The notes under the pieces are model-generated. The model was not told the DNA's origin, searched no databases, and saw only the letters and a program-made list of their open reading frames with translations. Shown here one piece after another: positions 27,519 through 36,142 of a stretch of 40,039 bases of DNA. Source of the DNA: Deltaproteobacteria bacterium (GTDB lineage: Bacteria > Myxococcota_A > UBA796 > GCA-2862545); assembly GCA_016938035.1 (NCBI GenBank), contig JAFGVK010000067.1:1-40039 (forward strand). The letters are read 5' to 3'. Position 1 is the first letter of the stretch, and the number at the start of each line of letters is the position of its first letter. Both the position numbers and the translations under genes were made by a program.

Positions 27519-29050
27519 CTAGCCCCTTCTTCCTCACCCACCCGGTGCTGCCCTGGACCCTCGACCTGAGCGCGATGGGCCTGGACGAGGCGGCCTTCGC
27601 CTCGCTCCCCTGGGACCGCGCCCTGGCGGGGATGACCGCCCTGGAGGCCGGCGCGATCGCCAACCCCGACGAGGAGCGGCAGGTGGGGCACTACTGGCTC
27701 CGCGCCCCGGAGCTGGCCCCCACCCTGGGGCAGGCCCAGCAGATCGGGGACATGGTCGAGGCGGTGCGCGACTTCGCCTTCGCGGTCCGCAACGGCGTCC
27801 GCGGCGGGCCGGCCGGCGCGTTCACCGACGTGCTCCACGTGGGCATCGGCGGCAGCGCCCTGGGCCCCGCCCTGCTCCTCGACGCGCTGAGCGCTGGGGA
27901 CGGCCTGCGGGTCCACTTCCTCGACAACACCGATCCTGACGGCATCGCCAGGGTGCTGAGGGGCCTGCCCCTGCCCACCACCCTGGTGCTGGTGGTGTCC
28001 AAGTCCGGCGGCACCCCAGAGACCCGCACCGGCATGCTGCTGGTGCGCGAGGCCCTGGAGGAGGCCCAGCTCAGCCCCCGCAGGCACATGGTGGCGATCA
28101 CCGGAGAGGGCTCCAAGCTCGACGCCCTCGCAGCGGAGGAGGGCTGGCTCGCCAGGTTCCCGATGTGGGACTGGGTGGGAGGCCGCACCTCGGTCACCGC
28201 GGCGGTGGGCCTGCTGCCCGCGGAGCTGGCGGGGATCGACACCCACGCGCTGCTCTCGGGGGCCGCCGACATGGACGGCTGGACCAGGGTGCAGGACCCG
28301 CTCCTGAACCCCGCCGCGCTCCTGGCGGGGGCCTGGCACCTGGTGGGCGGCGGGGTGGGCGACCGCAACATGGTGGTGGTGCCGTACTCGGACCGCCTGC
28401 TGCTCCTCTCGCGCTACCTGCAGCAGCTGGTGATGGAGTCCCTCGGCCAGCGCCTCGATCGCCAGGGCAGGGAGGTCCACCAGGGCCTCTCGGTGTTCGG
28501 AAACAAGGGCTCCACCGATCAGCACGCCTTCATCCAGCAGCTCCGCGACGGGCGCGACGACTTCTTCCTCCTCTTCCTCCAGGTGCTCGAGGACGGCGTC
28601 GGGCGCTCTACCGAGGTGGGCGAGGGGGTGAACGCGGGGGACTTCCTCCAGGGCTTCCTCCTCGGCACCAGGCGCGCCCTGCGCGAGGAGGGGCGGCTGA
28701 GCGCCACCCTCACCGTGCGGCGGGTCGACGCGTACGCGCTCGGCGGGCTGATCGCCCTCTTCGAGCGCGCGGTGGGGCTCTACGCCGAGCTCATCGACAT
28801 CAACGCCTACCACCAGCCCGGGGTGGAGGCGGGCAAGAAGGCTGCGGCGGTGCTGCTCTCCCTCTCCCGCTCCCTGCGGGAGGAGGTCGCGCGCGCGCCG
28901 GGCACCGCGGCGCAGCTCGCGGAGCGCCTGGGGGCTGAGCCTCTGGAGTGCTGGTACATCCTCGAGCGCCTCGCCGCCACCCACAGGGTCGGCCGCACAG
29001 GCGACGGCCTCGACACCCGCTACGGGCCCCTGAGCCGCTGGGAGATTTAG
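27515..29050 (+). CDS. pgi: Glucose-6-phosphate isomerase with C-terminal extension
   Basis: A 511-residue phosphoglucose isomerase interconverting glucose-6-phosphate and fructose-6-phosphate. Key signatures are VGIGGSALGP (109-118), SKSGGTPET (162-170, phosphate loop), the YLQQLVMESLGQ helix (301-312) with catalytic Glu308, GNKGSTDQHAF (329-339) with His337, and QPGVEAGKKAA (434-444) with Lys441. About 65 residues after the catalytic core (SRSLREEVARAPGTAAQLAE onward) look like a small winged-helix domain, found in some cyanobacterial-type PGIs. The ATG overlaps the ureohydrolase stop by 4 bases and its own stop overlaps malQ by one. Confidence 0.94.
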   Translation: MTSPFFLTHPVLPWTLDLSAMGLDEAAFASLPWDRALAGMTALEAGAIANPDEERQVGHYWLRAPELAPTLGQAQQIGDMVEAVRDFAFAVRNGVRGGPAGAFTDVLHVGIGGSALGPALLLDALSAGDGLRVHFLDNTDPDGIARVLRGLPLPTTLVLVVSKSGGTPETRTGMLLVREALEEAQLSPRRHMVAITGEGSKLDALAAEEGWLARFPMWDWVGGRTSVTAAVGLLPAELAGIDTHALLSGAADMDGWTRVQDPLLNPAALLAGAWHLVGGGVGDRNMVVVPYSDRLLLLSRYLQQLVMESLGQRLDRQGREVHQGLSVFGNKGSTDQHAFIQQLRDGRDDFFLLFLQVLEDGVGRSTEVGEGVNAGDFLQGFLLGTRRALREEGRLSATLTVRRVDAYALGGLIALFERAVGLYAELIDINAYHQPGVEAGKKAAAVLLSLSRSLREEVARAPGTAAQLAERLGAEPLECWYILERLAATHRVGRTGDGLDTRYGPLSRWEI

Positions 29051-30519
29051 TGCGAAAAGCTGGAATACTCCTTCACCCCTCGTCCCTGCCCGGCCCCTGC
29101 GGGATCGGGGATATCGGGCCCTCCGCCCGCTCCTTCGTCGGCTGGCTTGAGGAGGCTGGCCAGCAGATCTGGCAGTTTCTTCCTCTGAACCCTGTCGACG
29201 GTGGCGGGTCTCCCTACAACTCCCCCTCCGCCTTTGCCCGCGAGCCCCTGCTGCTCTCCACCGAGGACCTGGTGGTGGACGGCTGGCTGCGCCAGGGCGA
29301 GGTGCCCGGTTTTCGCGGGAACCCGCACCGGATCCACTTCCCCTCGCTCCGGCAGGCGAAGCAGCGGGTGCTCGACCTCGCCGCGGATCGGGTGGCGGCG
29401 CAGGTAGACCTGGACCGCTGGGCCGCGCTGCGCCCCTGGGCAGGCCCCTGGGGGCTGTTCGCCGCCCTGCGCGGGTCGGTAGGACCGGACTGGCGGGCGT
29501 GGCCTACCGCCCTGCGCGACGGCGATCCGCGCGCCCTCGAGGAGGCGCGGGAGCAGCACCGAGGCCTCATCCACCGCCACCTCGCCCTGCAGTGGCTCTT
29601 TGAGCTGCAGTGGGGGCGCCTCCGGGCAGAGGCCCGGCGGAGGGGGGTGGAGCTGTGGGGCGACATGCCGATCTTCGTCAGCGGCGGCTCCTGTGACGCC
29701 TGGGCCCACAAGGAGCTCTTCCGCCTCGACGGGCGCGGCTACCCCGAGGTGGTCACAGGGGTCCCGCCCGACGCCTTCTCCCCTGAGGGGCAGCTCTGGG
29801 GGCACCCCCACTACCGGGACGAGGCCCACGCCGCCTCCGGTTACCGCTGGTGGGGCGACAGGGTCGAGGGCGTGCTGGCGCTCTGCGATCAGGTGCGGGT
29901 GGACCACTTCCGCGGCTTCGCGGGGGTGTGGGAGATCCCCGCCCACGCGCAGCGCGCCACTGAGGGGCACTGGATCGGCGGGATGGGCGCGCCCCTGCTG
30001 GAGGCGCTCCGCGATCGGGTGGGGAGCCTCCCCCTGATCGCCGAAGACCTGGGCATCATCACCCCTGAGGTGGAGGCGCTGCGCGACGATTTCGGCCTGC
30101 CGGGGATGGCGATCCTCCAGTTCGCCTTCGGCCCTCCGTTCACGCCGGAGCACGCCTACCTGCCCCACAACCACCGCGAGAACCTGGTGGTGTACCCGGG
30201 CACCCACGACAACAACACCACGGTGGGCTGGTTCGCGTGGGCGGGCGAGGAGGAGCGCCACTGGGTGCGCCGCTACCTGGGCACGGACGGCGGCGCCATC
30301 GCCTGGAACATGCTCCGGGCCGCGTACCTCTCGCCGGCGCGCTACGCGATCCTCACCCTGCAGGACGCCCTGCGGCTGGGCCCCGACGCCAGGATGAACC
30401 TGCCGGGGGTCGCGGACGGCAACTGGTCGTGGCGGGTGTCGCGCGAGGCGCTCAACGGGGACGTGGCGGGGGGCCTGCGGGAAGAGGCCTGGATCGCCGC
30501 CCGGACCCCGCGGCGCTAG
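29050..30519 (+). CDS. malQ: 4-alpha-glucanotransferase (amylomaltase, GH77)
   Basis: A 489-residue amylomaltase that transfers alpha-1,4-glucan chains between maltodextrins and releases glucose. The N-terminal phrase AGILLHPSSLPGPCGIGDIG (4-23) and SPYNSPSAFA (54-63) are standard for the family. The catalytic residues are Asp285 in RVDHFRG, Glu332 in LIAEDLG and Asp387 in GTHDNNT. The length is typical of the short bacterial form. The start is GTG, overlapping the last base of the pgi TAG. Together with PGI this routes glucose from glycogen or maltodextrin into glycolysis. Confidence 0.95.
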   Translation: MRKAGILLHPSSLPGPCGIGDIGPSARSFVGWLEEAGQQIWQFLPLNPVDGGGSPYNSPSAFAREPLLLSTEDLVVDGWLRQGEVPGFRGNPHRIHFPSLRQAKQRVLDLAADRVAAQVDLDRWAALRPWAGPWGLFAALRGSVGPDWRAWPTALRDGDPRALEEAREQHRGLIHRHLALQWLFELQWGRLRAEARRRGVELWGDMPIFVSGGSCDAWAHKELFRLDGRGYPEVVTGVPPDAFSPEGQLWGHPHYRDEAHAASGYRWWGDRVEGVLALCDQVRVDHFRGFAGVWEIPAHAQRATEGHWIGGMGAPLLEALRDRVGSLPLIAEDLGIITPEVEALRDDFGLPGMAILQFAFGPPFTPEHAYLPHNHRENLVVYPGTHDNNTTVGWFAWAGEEERHWVRRYLGTDGGAIAWNMLRAAYLSPARYAILTLQDALRLGPDARMNLPGVADGNWSWRVSREALNGDVAGGLREEAWIAARTPRR

Positions 30520-30599
30520 ACCCGCGAGGAGTTGGGCGTCCCCCTGCTCCTCGCGCGGTCGGGCGCCAGCCCCATCGGCTGGACAGGCCCGCCTGGGGG

Positions 30600-30715
30600 G
30601 CGACCCGGCGCCCGCCGGGCGCGAGAGCAGATCCTCAGGGTCGAGCACCACCCGCGCCGCGGACGTGACCCGCCGGCGACCCGGCGCCCGCCGGGCGCTA
30701 GCGGATCCTCAGGGT
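30600..30715. repeat. Duplicated 3' end of the second MopE gene
   Basis: GCGACCCGGCGCCCGCCGGG and the following ~20 bases at 30600-30641 recur at 30676-30715. The right copy contains the last five codons and stop of the minus-strand MopE gene; the left copy has a worn stop region. Each copy includes GCGCCCGGCGGGCGC, a strong hairpin that may act as a transcription end between the convergent malQ and MopE genes. The period is 76 bp. Confidence 0.75.
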
Positions 30716-33700
30716 GGTGAAGAAGGTGGCGGGGCGTACGGTGGGGATCTCCGGGTCCCGCGAGCAGTTGGCCACCACCCCGATCGAGGTGCCAGAGCCC
30801 GACCAGGTCAGCAGCACGCTGGCGTAGTCCAGGGCGTCCGACTGCCAGGAGACGTGGATCGGGGTGTCCATCGACATGGTGGTGTGCCCCTGGATCGAGG
30901 TCCAGCCCTCGGGGACCGGCGACTGGTAGGTGTCGGAGCCCCCCTCGTAGCCGGGCCCGTTGAGGGGGACCCAGTTGCTGTGGGTGCAGCGGTAGCCCTC
31001 GTCGTTGCCCTGCATCCGGTACTCGAGCCTGGCCGCGTGGTAGGGCACCTCGGTCCACAGGTGGAAGCCCTCGGTGTGGCGGTATCCGACGATGTTGTTG
31101 ATCAGGTACAGGCCGGGCCTGCCGCTGCTGGTCTCGGGGGCGGCGCCGAGGGTGAGGGACCACTCGTTGTTCGAGACGAAGAAGGCGTCGCGCAGGGCGT
31201 CGAGGTCCGCGTCAGGGAGGTTGGCGGTGGCGACCAGGTCGATCCAGCCGCCGCCCTCGGTGTCCATGTCGCACCACACGGTCACGTCGGTGAGGCCGTC
31301 CCCGTCGGGGTCGAGGCGGTAGACGCCGCTCGCCGCGATCCCCGCCGCCTGGAGGTCCAGGCAGCTCGCCTGGAGGCAGGCCGCCGCCGGCCCTGCGGTG
31401 GGGTCGGTGTCGTCCTGATCCTCGCAGCCGGGCACCGCGTGGGTGGAGAGCACCCCGTCGCCGTCCAGGTCGGTGCCGTCCAGGCCGTCGCAGTCGGTGT
31501 CCAGCCCGTCCCCCGCCGGGTCCGCCGCGCCGGGGTGGACGCCCGCGTCGTCGTCGCGGCAGTCGTCGCCGCCGTAGGCGCGCCCGATGAAGCCGTCGCC
31601 GTCCACGTCGCGCAGGCCGTTGGTGGCCACCCCGCGCACGTCCACCATGCCGCCGGAGTGGAGCAGCGGCAGGTCATCGGCGGGGTCGACGGTGTAGACC
31701 GCCGCGACGCGGTCCCCGATCACCAGGGTGTCATCGCCCCAGGGGGCGGGGGCGAGGCCCACCAGGTCGTGCCCGAGGGCGTGGGTCTGCACCATGCCCC
31801 CCAGGCTCAGGTGGTACAGGTACTGGCTGGTGCCGCTCACCCACAGGCCGCCGTCCTCGGCCGGGACCATCACCACCGGCGCGGAGGCGAGGGTGGCGAG
31901 GACCGTCCAGGCGTCGGTGGTCGGGTCGTAGGCCCGCACCTGCTTGTCGTCGGCGAAGGTGGTGAACAGGCGCTCGTCGCCCTCCAGGCGGAGGGTGTGC
32001 AGCGGGCGCCCGGCGAGCCCCTCGGCGAGGGGGGTGACGGCCGCGGTGTAGGGGTCGATCTCCAGCACCGCGCCGCTCTCTACGGTGAGGAGCAGGGTGT
32101 CCGCGGCGAGGTCGTACCACAGCCCGCGCGAACCGCTCACCCCGTCGAGCAGGCTCTCGATCGAGAGGCCGTCGGGCGAGAGGGCGAGCACCCCGTCGTC
32201 GATCGCGCTCACGTACAGGGTGCCGTCAGGGCCCACCGCCACGTCCGACAGGGCGCCCAGCCCCGCGGCGCTCCACAGGGCCTCCTTGCTCAAGTAGTCG
32301 CGGGCCCAGGCCTCGCCGGTGGTGCGCGAGACGGCGTAGAGCTCCAGGCGCTGGTTCACCCCGTCGCAGGTGTCGTCCACCCCGTTGCCGGGGACCTCGC
32401 GCCGGCCCGGGTTGATGGCGGGGTCGTCGTCCACGCAGTCGGTCCCGTCGGCGATGAAGTGGGCGGGAGCCTGGCACTGGGTGCGGGTGATGAACAGGTG
32501 CCCGTAGCCGTCGCCGTCCTGGTCGAGGTGCCAGACCGTCTGGTCCACGGCGCCGTCGTCGACGAGCGCGTTGCAGTCCTCGTCCACCCCGTCGCAGTGC
32601 TCGGGGGCGCCGGGGTGGACGGTGGCGAGGGCGTCGTCGCAGTCGTCGTCGCAGGCGAGGAAGCCGTCGCCGTCCCCGTCCGCCTCGTCCGCGGGCAGCG
32701 GCGCGCCGCAGGCGTTGGCGAGGCCGTCGCACAGCTCGGGCGCGCCGGGGTACACGGCGGGGTTCAGGTCGTCGCAGTCGGTGGCGTCGGCAACATAGGA
32801 CTCCGGGGCGAGGCAGGCGCGGGTGCCGGCGCCGATCCGCCCGAAGCCATCGCTGTCCGCGTCGAGGTGCCAGGCGGGGGCGTCGGTGGCGCTGGGCTCG
32901 TTGATCTCGCCGTCGCAGTCGTTGTCCAGGTCGTCGGTGCAGGTCTCCGCCGCCTCGGGGTGGGCGTCGCCGTGGGCGTCGTCGCAGTCCGTCCCGTCGA
33001 GCACCATCCCCTGGGGGGCCTCGCAGGCGGTGGCGCCCACCGGGGGCGCTCCGTAGCCGTCGCCGTCGGCGTCCGCGTGCCAGGGCAGGGCGTCGATGGC
33101 GTCCACGTCCGCCTCCCCGTCACAGTCGTTGTCCAGGCCGTCGCAGACCTCCAGCGCGCCGGGGTGGGACGAGGCGGAGGCGTCGTCGCAGTCGTCGTCG
33201 CAGGCGAGGAAGCCGTCGCCGTCCGCGTCCTCCTCGTCGGCGGGCAGGGGCGCGTCGCAGTCGTTGGCGAGGCCGTCGCACCGCTGAGGGGCGCCGGGGA
33301 AGATGGCGGGGTTCAGGTCGTCGCAGTCGGTGGGATCGGCCAGATAGCCCGCGGGCGCCTCGCACGAGGCGATGGGGAGGGGCGCGCCGCCGAAGCCGTC
33401 GCCGTCCGCGTCCGCGTACCAGGGGGGGGCGTCGATCGGGTCCTCGTCGGCGCTCCCGTCACAGTCGTTGTCGATCCCGTCGCAGACCTCGTCCGCGCCA
33501 GGGAACACGTCGGCGCGGCTGTCGTCGCACTCCTCGCAGGCGGGCACCCCGTCAGCGTCGGCGTCGGCGTAGCCCACGCTGCCGTCGCAGTTGTAGTCCG
33601 CGGGGTCGGCGCAGTCGGTCTCAGGGGCGCCGGGGTGGAAGGCGGCGTCCGCGTCGTCGCAGTCGGTGTCGTTGGCCACGTAGCCCGCGGGCACCGAGCA

Positions 33701-33970
33701 GGCGTCGAGGGTGGTGGTGGCGTCGCCGTAGCCGTCTCCATCCGCGTCGGCGTAGTAGGGGCTGGCGTCCACCGCGCTGTTGTCCACCTCCCCATCGCAG
33801 TCGTTGTCCACCCCGTCGCAGACCTCCTCGGCGCCAGGGTGGGCGGCGGCGTCCAGGTCGTCGCAGTCCAGGTCGGCGGTGGTGCCGTCCCCGTCCAGGT
33901 CGACCGGGTCTTCCTTGCGGCAGGCGAGGAGCGAGAGGGCGAGCAGGGCGCTGAGGGCGAGGCGGTGCAT
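30698..33970 (-). CDS. Second giant MopE-repeat / beta-propeller / fibrinogen-like lipoprotein
   Basis: A 1090-residue paralog of the protein at 17156-20611. The signal MHRLALSALLALSLLAC (Cys17) is followed by the shared RKEDPVDLDGDG. About nine MopE-type modules follow, then a beta-strand region (~560-810: LELYAVSRTTGEAWARDYLS, VLEIDPYTAAVTPLA, QVRAYDPTTDAWTVL) matching the paralog's propeller. Asp-rich loops GGDDCRDDDAGVHP come next. The C-terminal domain opens with GVYRLDPDGDGL and WCDMDTEGGGW, the fibrinogen-like entry motif. The ATG is preceded by AAGGAG, with a good promoter behind it. Domain order is the same as in the paralog, but the C-terminal binding region has diverged, suggesting different ligands. 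Confidence 0.88.
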   Translation of the reverse strand: MHRLALSALLALSLLACRKEDPVDLDGDGTTADLDCDDLDAAAHPGAEEVCDGVDNDCDGEVDNSAVDASPYYADADGDGYGDATTTLDACSVPAGYVANDTDCDDADAAFHPGAPETDCADPADYNCDGSVGYADADADGVPACEECDDSRADVFPGADEVCDGIDNDCDGSADEDPIDAPPWYADADGDGFGGAPLPIASCEAPAGYLADPTDCDDLNPAIFPGAPQRCDGLANDCDAPLPADEEDADGDGFLACDDDCDDASASSHPGALEVCDGLDNDCDGEADVDAIDALPWHADADGDGYGAPPVGATACEAPQGMVLDGTDCDDAHGDAHPEAAETCTDDLDNDCDGEINEPSATDAPAWHLDADSDGFGRIGAGTRACLAPESYVADATDCDDLNPAVYPGAPELCDGLANACGAPLPADEADGDGDGFLACDDDCDDALATVHPGAPEHCDGVDEDCNALVDDGAVDQTVWHLDQDGDGYGHLFITRTQCQAPAHFIADGTDCVDDDPAINPGRREVPGNGVDDTCDGVNQRLELYAVSRTTGEAWARDYLSKEALWSAAGLGALSDVAVGPDGTLYVSAIDDGVLALSPDGLSIESLLDGVSGSRGLWYDLAADTLLLTVESGAVLEIDPYTAAVTPLAEGLAGRPLHTLRLEGDERLFTTFADDKQVRAYDPTTDAWTVLATLASAPVVMVPAEDGGLWVSGTSQYLYHLSLGGMVQTHALGHDLVGLAPAPWGDDTLVIGDRVAAVYTVDPADDLPLLHSGGMVDVRGVATNGLRDVDGDGFIGRAYGGDDCRDDDAGVHPGAADPAGDGLDTDCDGLDGTDLDGDGVLSTHAVPGCEDQDDTDPTAGPAAACLQASCLDLQAAGIAASGVYRLDPDGDGLTDVTVWCDMDTEGGGWIDLVATANLPDADLDALRDAFFVSNNEWSLTLGAAPETSSGRPGLYLINNIVGYRHTEGFHLWTEVPYHAARLEYRMQGNDEGYRCTHSNWVPLNGPGYEGGSDTYQSPVPEGWTSIQGHTTMSMDTPIHVSWQSDALDYASVLLTWSGSGTSIGVVANCSRDPEIPTVRPATFFTTLRIR

Positions 33971-34017
33971 GGGGTCTCCTTGGGCTGTCGATTCCGATCT
34001 TGCGGCGTTGCTGGCGA

Positions 34018-34046
34018 CGTATAAACCCGCAGCACCCCGCTGTCTA
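34018..34046 (-). promoter_or_regulatory. Sigma-70-like promoter of the second giant MopE gene
   Basis: On the minus strand TAGACA (5/6 to consensus) and TATACG (4/6) are separated by exactly 17 bp. The -10 box lies 47 bases before the ATG, giving a short leader with the AAGGAG ribosome site. Confidence 0.55.
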
Positions 34047-34288
34047 CCCCCAGCCCAGGCCGCCATTCTCGTCGGGCGCGGAGGCCGCGCGCTAGGCCCG
34101 TCTGCGGCGCCGCGCAGAGGCACCCAGGGGGGCACCGGGGGGGCCTCCAGCGGGCTCGGTGGTACGCTCGACATGGGGATCAACCGCGTCAGGGCGGTGC
34201 GCCGCCTGCGCGTCGGCGGGCTCCCGCGAGGCGCGTCGCCTGCCGCGCGGTCGATGCATCGGTCGGACGGGAGGACGGGGCCACGGCC

Positions 34289-34431
34289 TGAGCCCCTCGT
34301 AAACAGTCCCAGCGATGCGCTACCTCTCCCAAAACGCTGGTTCGTTCGTAGCGCATCGGGACGAAAATTGGCGTTCTCCCGTGGTGCCGGCGGCCCTGCC
34401 ACTCGTAAAGGGGGTTCTTACCAGTGGCTCA
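34289..34431 (-). mobile_element. MITE-like element A, copy 4 (inverted)
   Basis: 143 bp, opposite in orientation to the other copies: on the plus strand it starts TGAGCCCCTCGTAAA and ends TTACCAGTGGCTCA. The interior on the minus strand matches the family (AACGCCAATTTTCGTCCCGA region, ATGCGCTACGAACGA). The flanks (GGCC and ATCT) do not form a target duplication, and sequence identity is lower than between copies 1 and 2, so this is an older or recombined insertion. Element B copy 3 begins one base after it. Confidence 0.75.
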
Positions 34432-34432
34432 A

Positions 34433-34570
34433 TCTTCCAGGCTGTGAACGGGCGCCGAGTCGCCAGGCAGGTCGGCGTTTGGCCCCCGTTCCATAGGGAA
34501 GAAGCGGATTTGTGTCCGCGACGAGCGGGGGACAAGGCCCCCCGTCGAGAGGCCAGCGGATCGGTGCCCG
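34433..34570 (+). mobile_element. MITE-like element B, copy 3
   Basis: Begins TCTTCCAGGCTGTGA immediately after element A copy 4. The inverted ends are ACGGGCGCCGAGTCGCCAGG (from 34448) and GGCCAGCGGATCGGTGCCCG (to 34570), matching at about 15 of 20 positions. The interior carries TCCATAGGGA (a decayed form of the family palindrome), CCGCGACGAGCG and GTCGAGAGGCCAGCGGA. Confidence 0.75.
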
Positions 34571-34657
34571 CGCTGGCCGTCGGCTGCGCCCCCAAAGGCG
34601 CCTCCGCCCGCCTGACACCGAGGCCCTCGGCCTCGCTCATGGGGGAGACACGGCGCG

Positions 34658-35800
34658 CTACCCTCGGCTCTGCGCCCAGGCTCGCGCCAGGTGGGCGCGC
34701 CAGGCCGCGAGCTGAGGCAGCGCGCCCTGCTTGGTCAGCAGCCCCTCGTCGAGCCCGCAGGTGGAGCTCCAGGGGTCCAACTCTCCCAGCAGGCCGCTGG
34801 CCATGTGCAGGGCGTCCACCAGCTCAAATCGGTGCGGCCCCAGCTCGCTCGGGCGGTCCTTGTGGCGCACCGCGCGGACCACCGGCGCGGGCAGGCCCCA
34901 GCTCCGGATCAGCGCCGCGGCGACCCGAGCAGACGACGCCCCGAACTCCCGCTCCTCGCTCAACGCCAGCGGGGTAGGCTGCTCGATCAGCGGCAGGTAG
35001 CGCCCAGGGTGGTGCGAGAGCAGCAGCATCTGGCCTAGCCCCTGCAGGGTCCCCGCGGTGTAGGCTGCCTCCTTCATCCTGACGGGGGCGAGCTGCTGGG
35101 CGAGCTCGCCCAGGTGTCGGGAGAGCTGCTGGCTGTGCCGCAGGCCCGCGGTGTTCCCGTCGGCGTCCATCAGCAGGGCGAATTCCACGCTGAGGACCAG
35201 CGCCTCCAGCCGCTGGACTCCCAGGCGCTGGATCGCCTGCTCAAGGGTCTCCACCGGGGTCACCCGCCCGAAGAGGGCGGTGTTGGCCATCTGGAGCACC
35301 CGCCCGGTGATCACCGCGTCACGCAGGATCACCCTGGCGACCGACTGGGTGTGCGAGGCGGTGCTGCGCAGGTTGCGGTGGAGGGCGGTCCAGGTCTCTG
35401 GGGCAGGGGGTAGCCGCCCGGAGAGGTGGCGGAGCAGCGCCTCGTCGCTCCCGAAGGCGGTGGTCCGCGCCTTCCGGAGGGCACGAACCAAGTGGTCGGG
35501 GGAGCAGGGGATAGGGACCGCCTCGTGGACGTCGCGGAGCCGCGGCAGGTCCTCGGCGAGGGTCTGGGGGGTGGTGAGCAGCACCCTGGCGACGCCGCAC
35601 TGCTCTGTCCGCAGGGTGGCGAACACCCGCGCGAGGTCGGCGGAGGCAGCGCAGACGTCGATGGCGCCGGTCTTGCAGCGGGCGAAGGCCTCCGCCTCCG
35701 TCTCCGCGAACGAGAGCTCCCAGCTCGGCGCGCCCGCGCGGAGCAAGTAGAAGATCAGGGTGCGGAGGTCCGCGCCCGGCTCGAGGAGTAGCACGTGCAT
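34658..35800 (-). CDS. HDOD-domain signalling protein with degenerate receiver-like N-terminus
   Basis: A 380-residue cytosolic protein. Residues 1-115 look like a response-regulator fold (MHVLLLEPGADLRTLIFYLL start, RVLLTTPQT strand, AVPIPCSPDHLVRALRKA ending) but lack the usual phospho-accepting Asp context. The HDOD domain runs from LSGRLPPAPETWTALHRNLR (~126) through RVLQMANTALFG (167-178) and EQAIQRLGVQRLEALVLS (187-204) to the VVRAVRHKDRP region. HDOD proteins are HD-fold relatives, mostly without phosphodiesterase activity, found in motility and signalling pathways. No clear Shine-Dalgarno precedes the ATG. It is monocistronic. Confidence 0.88.
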   Translation of the reverse strand: MHVLLLEPGADLRTLIFYLLRAGAPSWELSFAETEAEAFARCKTGAIDVCAASADLARVFATLRTEQCGVARVLLTTPQTLAEDLPRLRDVHEAVPIPCSPDHLVRALRKARTTAFGSDEALLRHLSGRLPPAPETWTALHRNLRSTASHTQSVARVILRDAVITGRVLQMANTALFGRVTPVETLEQAIQRLGVQRLEALVLSVEFALLMDADGNTAGLRHSQQLSRHLGELAQQLAPVRMKEAAYTAGTLQGLGQMLLLSHHPGRYLPLIEQPTPLALSEEREFGASSARVAAALIRSWGLPAPVVRAVRHKDRPSELGPHRFELVDALHMASGLLGELDPWSSTCGLDEGLLTKQGALPQLAAWRAHLARAWAQSRG

Positions 35801-36142
35801 GCACCAGCTACGGTCGGCCCATCACCGCCACACTGAACCCCTGGGGCAAGAGAAAGCCGCATCCCGAGGGGGCGCGACCCCCGGCCGCGCCGCGCGGGGG
35901 GGCGAGCGGGGGGCGCCCTGTCCGCGGGGGGGCGCTTTCCGCGGGGCAGCGGCCCGGTCCCGCGTGTCGGGGGAAGGTTGCCTTGGAGAAAGCGAGGCTC
36001 TCCGCGGTACGCACCGCTCCCCTCCGGGGCCTTCGGCCGGCGTGGCGTGGGACCATCGCCTGCGTTCCGCCGCCCATCCCGCCCCCGGGGTAGCGCCGGA
36101 GGTGAGGGGGGAGTATCCTCTGGGCCTCTCTGGAGGTGAGCG
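35801..36142. other. Intergenic region between divergent genes
   Basis: About 340 bp of very GC-rich DNA without a gene. A -10-like TATCCT (36114-36119) and GGAGG (36132-36136) serve the gene starting at 36143; no -35 is convincing. None of the A, B or C repeats is present. Confidence 0.4.

Larger units (their letters stand above)
33971..34657. other. Gene-free region with promoter and adjoining A and B elements
   Basis: Holds the promoter of the second MopE gene (34018-34046), element A copy 4 in inverted orientation (34289-34431) and element B copy 3 (34433-34570). About 240 bp of GC-rich DNA between promoter and element A shows no gene or known repeat. Confidence 0.5.

Noticed and set aside
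30665..34024. A 1119-codon plus-strand frame opposite the second giant MopE gene
   Set aside because: It is a Val/Gly/His-rich shadow of the repetitive DCDD modules; the minus-strand frame has a signal peptide, ribosome site and promoter.
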